Below, one piece after another: positions 14,411-17,997 of a DNA stretch of 17,997 bases. The stretch spans positions 1-17,997 of the forward strand of contig WGFD01000007.1 in the NCBI GenBank assembly GCA_015492395.1, written 5' to 3'. Each line of letters starts with the position of its first letter. Within the stretch, counting starts at the first letter, position 1. The stretch comes from Deltaproteobacteria bacterium (GTDB taxonomy: Bacteria; Desulfobacterota; GWC2-55-46; S146-70). Under the pieces are notes generated by a model that ran no database searches, was not told the origin of the DNA, and worked only from the letters and a program-made list of their open reading frames with translations. The translations under genes were made by a program, and so were the position numbers.

Positions 14411-14970
14411 ATGTCCCCCGCCGCCTTCTTCCCGCCACCTTTCCCGAGATACCGCTCCTTCTCACTGAAGATACAACCACAGTACTGCTGCCTGTAAAGT
14501 CCCATCTCCTTCGACTCTCTGATGCCATCCCGCCATCCGGCACGAAAGTCTTCGTAGAGGAAGTCGACACCGATCTTTTTCCCAATGGAACGGCCCATGC
14601 GTTTAACCGAGTCGTGGTCCTGGTATCTGCTGTACAGGAGGGACGATGAAAAGTAGTCAAAACCTTCCTTCCTGGCAGCCTCCGCAGTCGCCTCAAGCCT
14701 GGACATATAGCAGTAGCGACACCGACCGTCTACATCGTTAATGGTATTCCTTATAAACCCTTCCAGGTCATACTCATCCCTGTAGATGACCTTCAGATCC
14801 ATCTTTTCCGCCAGGACTCTAACCGCCTCCAGTCTTTTACAGTATTCGGTATACGGGTGTATGTTTGGATTGTAGAAGAAGCCCCATACCTCCATCCTGT
14901 CCCCTACCACCTGTCGCAAGGGATAGATAGAGCAGGGGCCGCAACATATATGAACCAGCAGTTTCATCAT
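14407..14970 (-). CDS. queH: Epoxyqueuosine reductase QueH
   Basis: QueH (DUF208 family) carries out the last step of queuosine synthesis in tRNA, reducing epoxyqueuosine, as an alternative to cobalamin-dependent QueG. The 187-residue protein has the N-terminal LLVHICCGPCSIYP (C9, C10, C13), YNPNIHPYTEYCKR, GRCRYCYMSRLE (C84, C87), FSSSLLYSRYQD and QQYCGCIFSE (C164, C166). These cysteines match the metal and redox sites of the family. The start ATG at 14970 has only a weak ribosome site after the ruvB stop, so it may depend on readthrough coupling. It overlaps the SAM synthetase gene; SAM is a substrate of QueA one step earlier in this pathway, which makes the pairing sensible. Confidence 0.94.
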   Translation of the reverse strand: MMKLLVHICCGPCSIYPLRQVVGDRMEVWGFFYNPNIHPYTEYCKRLEAVRVLAEKMDLKVIYRDEYDLEGFIRNTINDVDGRCRYCYMSRLEATAEAARKEGFDYFSSSLLYSRYQDHDSVKRMGRSIGKKIGVDFLYEDFRAGWRDGIRESKEMGLYRQQYCGCIFSEKERYLGKGGGKKAAGDI

Positions 14971-14979
14971 ATTAAAAGG

Positions 14980-16011
14980 TCAAAACAACCTCTCCTGCCC
15001 TTTAAGACGGTTTCTCTCCTCATACTCCCTGCCAAGGTGCTCATAGGCCGCCTGAGTCGCCACCCTTCCCCTGGGGGTCCGGTGTATAAAGCCCTCCTGT
15101 ATCAGATAGGGCTCGTATACATCCTCCAGGGCGTCCCTCTCCTCCTGTAGGGCCGCGGCCAGAGAATCTATGCCTACAGGACCGCCACCGAATCTGTCTA
15201 TGATGGTCTTCATCATCAACCTGTCCATCTTATCGAAACCACGCTCATCTATCTCCAACATACGCAATGCATTGTCGGCCACTTCTCTTGTAATCGTCCC
15301 ATCCGCCTTAACCTGGGCGAAGTCCCTCACTCTCTTCAGAAGCCTGTTCGCTATCCTCGGTGTGCCCCTCGACCGCATGGCGATCTCCCTTACACCATCC
15401 CCCTCGACCTCGACATTCAATATGGTTGCGGATCTGGTGATTATCGTAGTCAGATCCTCCGGTGAATAGAAGTCCAGTCTCGCTATCACACCAAACCTGT
15501 CCCTCAGCGGCGATGTGAGCAGCCCCGCTCTGGTTGTGGCCCCTATCAACGTAAACCTCGGAAGATCTATCTTTATGTTCCTTGCGGAAGGTCCCTGGCC
15601 GATGATCACATCTATCTTGAAGTCCTCCATCGCCGGGTAGAGCACCTCCTCGATGACATTGCTCAGCCTGTGGATCTCGTCTATAAAGAGGACATCACCC
15701 TCCTCGAGGTTGGTGAGGATGGCGGCAAGATCTCCGGCCCTTTCGATTACAGGACCCGATGTGGTTCTGATATCCACATCCAGTTCGTTCGATATTATGT
15801 AGGCGAGGGTTGTCTTGCCCAGGCCAGGCGGACCGCAGAAGAGTATATGATCAAGCGGCTCGCCCCTGCCCTTGGCGGCATCGATAAATACCTTCAGGTT
15901 CTCTTTGGTTGTATGCTGGCCGACATACTCATCAAGGCACCGCGGTCTCAGAGTGATATCAAATGATATATCTTCTTCCCGCTCGCAAGTCGATATCTCT
16001 CTTTCCGACAA
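14980..16011 (-). CDS. ruvB: Holliday junction branch-migration ATPase RuvB
   Basis: AAA+ motor (343 residues) that, as hexameric rings with RuvA, drives branch migration of Holliday junctions. Walker [10 protein letters not shown] is at 60-68, Walker [11 protein letters not shown] at 107-116, sensor 1 region [10 protein letters not shown], and the SPLRDRFG segment carries the arginine finger. The winged-helix C-terminus includes [15 protein letters not shown] and [13 protein letters not shown], typical of RuvB. The start is TTG at 16011, with GGGGAG about 5 bases upstream; no ATG fits the conserved N-terminus. It follows ruvA by 12 bp. Confidence 0.97.
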   Translation of the reverse strand: MSEREISTCEREEDISFDITLRPRCLDEYVGQHTTKENLKVFIDAAKGRGEPLDHILFCGPPGLGKTTLAYIISNELDVDIRTTSGPVIERAGDLAAILTNLEEGDVLFIDEIHRLSNVIEEVLYPAMEDFKIDVIIGQGPSARNIKIDLPRFTLIGATTRAGLLTSPLRDRFGVIARLDFYSPEDLTTIITRSATILNVEVEGDGVREIAMRSRGTPRIANRLLKRVRDFAQVKADGTITREVADNALRMLEIDERGFDKMDRLMMKTIIDRFGGGPVGIDSLAAALQEERDALEDVYEPYLIQEGFIHRTPRGRVATQAAYEHLGREYEERNRLKGQERLF

Positions 16012-16023
16012 AACAACTCCCCG

Positions 16024-16620
16024 CTATCTCTTAGAAAGTATCTTTAATGCCCTTTTGAAGAGCAACTCGAAACCATCCCCTTCCATGCAGGTCTTCCTCA
16101 CTTCCTCAAGCGCCGTGTCAGCCTGCTGCGGCCTGTATCCCAGGTTAACGAGCGCGGAGAGGATGTCCCCGAATATGCCGTCCCTTCCGTCGCCCTTCCC
16201 TGCGGCAACCCCTTGCAGATCCTTGACCTTGTCCTTAAGCTCAACTGCAAGCCTCTCCGCGGTCCTTGAACCTACACCGGGGATGGACTTCAACCTTGCA
16301 GAATCACGGGAAGAAAGGGCCCCGGCCAGATCATCCGCTGAAATACCGGAGAGTATATTCCTCGCCAGCCTCGGTCCTACGCCGGACACACCTATAAGCA
16401 TCTGAAAGAGGGTCTTCTCAAGCTCAGTGGAGAAGCCGTAGAGATTGATCGCATTCTCCCGGAGATGGGTATAAACGTTAAGGTGCACAGAGTGATGGAT
16501 ATCGGGAAGATTATAGTAGGTGGATAAAGGCACGAAGATTTCGTAGCCTACTCCACCCACATCTACTACCACCGATTCCAATGTCTTGTTTATGATCCTG
16601 CCATGGATGTGGGCTATCAT
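16024..16620 (-). CDS. ruvA: Holliday junction DNA-binding protein RuvA
   Basis: The 198-residue RuvA binds four-way junctions and loads RuvB. Domain I (OB fold) opens with MIAHIHGRI and VVVDVGGVGYEIFVPLSTY. Domain II has the two helix-hairpin-helix motifs: LIGVSGVGPRLARNILSG at about 94-111, and LKSIPGVGSRTAERLAVELK at about 130-149. Domain III (about 155-198) is the short RuvB-contacting end with LSALVNLGYRPQQADTAL. It lies between ruvC and ruvB with 12-bp gaps on each side, in the usual order. Confidence 0.97.
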   Translation of the reverse strand: MIAHIHGRIINKTLESVVVDVGGVGYEIFVPLSTYYNLPDIHHSVHLNVYTHLRENAINLYGFSTELEKTLFQMLIGVSGVGPRLARNILSGISADDLAGALSSRDSARLKSIPGVGSRTAERLAVELKDKVKDLQGVAAGKGDGRDGIFGDILSALVNLGYRPQQADTALEEVRKTCMEGDGFELLFKRALKILSKR

Positions 16621-16632
16621 CTTTTTATGTAT

Positions 16633-17130
16633 TCATGTCCTGTTGTCGCCTGTATTCATGCCACCCCGGTGGTTAAGGTGGCATATGGCAATAGCCAACG
16701 CATCCGCTGCATCCGACGTGGGAAGATACGGTATACCCAGGAGGACCTTAACCATACTCTGGACCTGCGCCTTATCGGCCATGCCGTATCCGGCCACGGC
16801 CTGCTTCACCGTCATCGGACTATACCCAAAGACATCCAACCCCGCATTCGCCGCCGCTAAGAGGGCGATGCCCCTTGCGTGCGCCAGCATCACGGCGCTT
16901 TTTACATTCCTGGCGTAGAATACCTCTTCAACCGCAACCGTATCCGGCTTGAACTTATTCAGGATAGCATTCAACCCTTCGGAGAGCACCGCCAATCTCT
17001 TGGACAACGGCAGTAATTGGTTCGCCTTTACAGTTCCATCGGCAATATGAAAGGGTCTACCTTTCTTAGAATCTATGACACCATATCCTATAGTTATCGA
17101 ACCAGGGTCGACACCGAGGATCCTAACCAT
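16633..17130 (-). CDS. ruvC: Holliday junction resolvase RuvC
   Basis: Crossover-junction endonuclease (165 residues) that cuts Holliday junctions in concert with RuvAB. The four acidic catalytic residues are present: D8 in ILGVDPGS, E68 in VAVEEVFYARN, and D140 and D143 in SDAADALA. Length is normal and the ATG is at 17130. It lies 44 bp after yebC and 12 bp before ruvA, forming the common bacterial yebC-ruvCAB order. Confidence 0.97.
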   Translation of the reverse strand: MVRILGVDPGSITIGYGVIDSKKGRPFHIADGTVKANQLLPLSKRLAVLSEGLNAILNKFKPDTVAVEEVFYARNVKSAVMLAHARGIALLAAANAGLDVFGYSPMTVKQAVAGYGMADKAQVQSMVKVLLGIPYLPTSDAADALAIAICHLNHRGGMNTGDNRT

Positions 17131-17174
17131 TCACCGATCCGATGCCACACATATCCAGGAGAGGGATAGCCGGC

Positions 17175-17924
17175 TCAGGCCGCACCTTCCATAGCATCCG
17201 CCGGCATATCGAAGTTGGCATATACGCCCTGAACATCGTCGAGGTCTTCCAGCTCGTCCATGAGTCTGAGGGTCTGCCTTGCCGCGCCACCCTCAACGCG
17301 GACGGTCATCTTTGGTACCATGGTCAATTCGGCAAAGGCGAACTCTATCCCTCTCCCGATGAAGGCATCCTTTATCCTGTGGAAGTCCGCCGGTTCGGTA
17401 TAGACCTCATATATCTTGTCATCCTCATTGGCGGCCACGTCGAGCGCCCCCTCCTTCAGGGCAATATCTATAAGCTCGTCCTCCGCTACGGAATTTATGT
17501 CGAATGTGATCAAGCCTGTGTTCTCAAAGATCCAAGCCACCGAACCGCTCTCCCCCAACCTTCCACCACACTTGTTGAAGGCATGCCTTATCCCGGAAGC
17601 AGCCCGGTTTCTGTTATCAGTCGCCACCAGGACCAGCACGGCGACACCACCGGGCCCATAACCTTCGTAGATGAACTCTTCATAGTTATCATCCTTCAAC
17701 TCCCCGGCGCCCTTCCTTATGGCCCTCTCTATATTGTCATTGGGGACATTCTCGGACTTGGCCTTCTCTATAGCGGTCCTGAGACGCGGGTTCCCGTTGA
17801 TGTCGCCGCCCCCAACCCTTGCCGCCACCATTATCTCCTTTATAAGCCTTGAGAAGACCTTTCCCTTTTTCGCGTCGGTCTTCGCCTTCCTGTGCTTGAT
17901 ATTGGCCCACTTGGAATGTCCAGC
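17175..17924 (-). CDS. yebC: YebC/PmpR family protein (TACO1-like)
   Basis: A 249-residue member of the YebC/TACO1 family, described as a DNA-binding regulator or, more recently, as a ribosome-associated translation factor; which role applies here is unknown. It begins MAGHSKWANIKHRKAKTDAK, the hallmark N-terminus, so the ATG at 17924 is chosen over an in-frame ATG six codons upstream. GAGG sits about 7 bases before it. Other blocks are GGGDINGNPRLRTAIEKAK, YEGYGPGGVAVLVLVATDN and the C-terminal DLDDVQGVYANFDMP. It is the first gene of the yebC-ruvCAB run. Confidence 0.95.
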   Translation of the reverse strand, partial: AGHSKWANIKHRKAKTDAKKGKVFSRLIKEIMVAARVGGGDINGNPRLRTAIEKAKSENVPNDNIERAIRKGAGELKDDNYEEFIYEGYGPGGVAVLVLVATDNRNRAASGIRHAFNKCGGRLGESGSVAWIFENTGLITFDINSVAEDELIDIALKEGALDVAANEDDKIYEVYTEPADFHRIKDAFIGRGIEFAFAELTMVPKMTVRVEGGAARQTLRLMDELEDLDDVQGVYANFDMPADAMEGAA

Positions 17925-17956
17925 CATAAGCAAACCTCTCATAAGGTGAGTCCCAC

Positions 17957-17990
17957 AAGATTATAAGATTATGATGTCCAACATCATTAC
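17957..17990 (-). promoter_or_regulatory. Candidate promoter and palindrome upstream of yebC-ruvCAB
   Basis: On the minus strand a perfect TATAAT (17965-17960) lies 35 bases before the yebC ATG; the -35 region is weak. Just upstream is ATGATGT-CCA-ACATCAT (17971-17987), a perfect 7-bp inverted repeat with a 3-base centre, overlapping where the -35 element would be. An exact tandem 8-bp repeat AAGATTAT covers 17957-17972. The layout suits an operator over a promoter. Confidence 0.4.
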
Positions 17991-17997
17991 ATAAATA

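Noticed and set aside
17142..17852. Plus-strand 236-codon frame within yebC
   Set aside because: Antisense shadow of yebC, which has the hallmark N-terminus on the other strand.

Overview
The window looks like a bacterial chromosome segment of moderate GC with heavy use of ATA and AGG codons, strong GGAGG ribosome binding sites and several TTG starts. A lipoprotein-type binding protein, a DksA/TraR zinc-finger protein, YebC-RuvCAB, QueH and the short form of PurL all point to a bacterium. The S-adenosylmethionine synthetase is of the archaeal type, and the amino-acid transporter reads as a close relative of Aquifex LeuT. This mix would fit a Nitrospirota- or Desulfobacterota-like lineage, possibly with thermophilic relatives, but the sequence alone does not settle the taxon. 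No tRNA, rRNA, CRISPR array, intact insertion sequence or phage gene was recognised.

Left region, minus strand, read from 3126 down to 1. A decayed carbon-nitrogen hydrolase (nitrilase) remnant overlaps the start of a DUF72/YecE protein. A probable terminator follows. Then come a small HTH plus zinc-ribbon regulator of the COG3357 type, a NitT/TauT-type ABC substrate-binding lipoprotein, and its permease, which runs off the window edge. About 400 bp of repeat-rich non-coding DNA (3127-3520) separates this block from the next.

Middle region, plus strand, 3521-8347. A LeuT-like sodium:amino-acid symporter is translationally coupled to a 36-residue single-helix protein, best read as a MetS-type small subunit. 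After a gap without a clear gene comes a 669-residue membrane protein with a GIDE domain and an EF-hand loop, and then LemA. The GIDE/LemA pair looks like one membrane module of unknown biochemical function.

Right region, minus strand, read from 17924 down to 8372, is housekeeping. yebC-ruvC-ruvA-ruvB-queH-metK-dksA forms a compact run for Holliday-junction processing, queuosine synthesis and SAM synthesis, with a small DksA/TraR-type zinc protein at the end. After 277 bp of repeat-bearing DNA comes nudix-purL-purF. PurL and PurF catalyse two steps of de novo purine synthesis. The NUDIX gene overlaps purL by an ATGA. The purS and purQ partners that a short PurL needs are not in the window.
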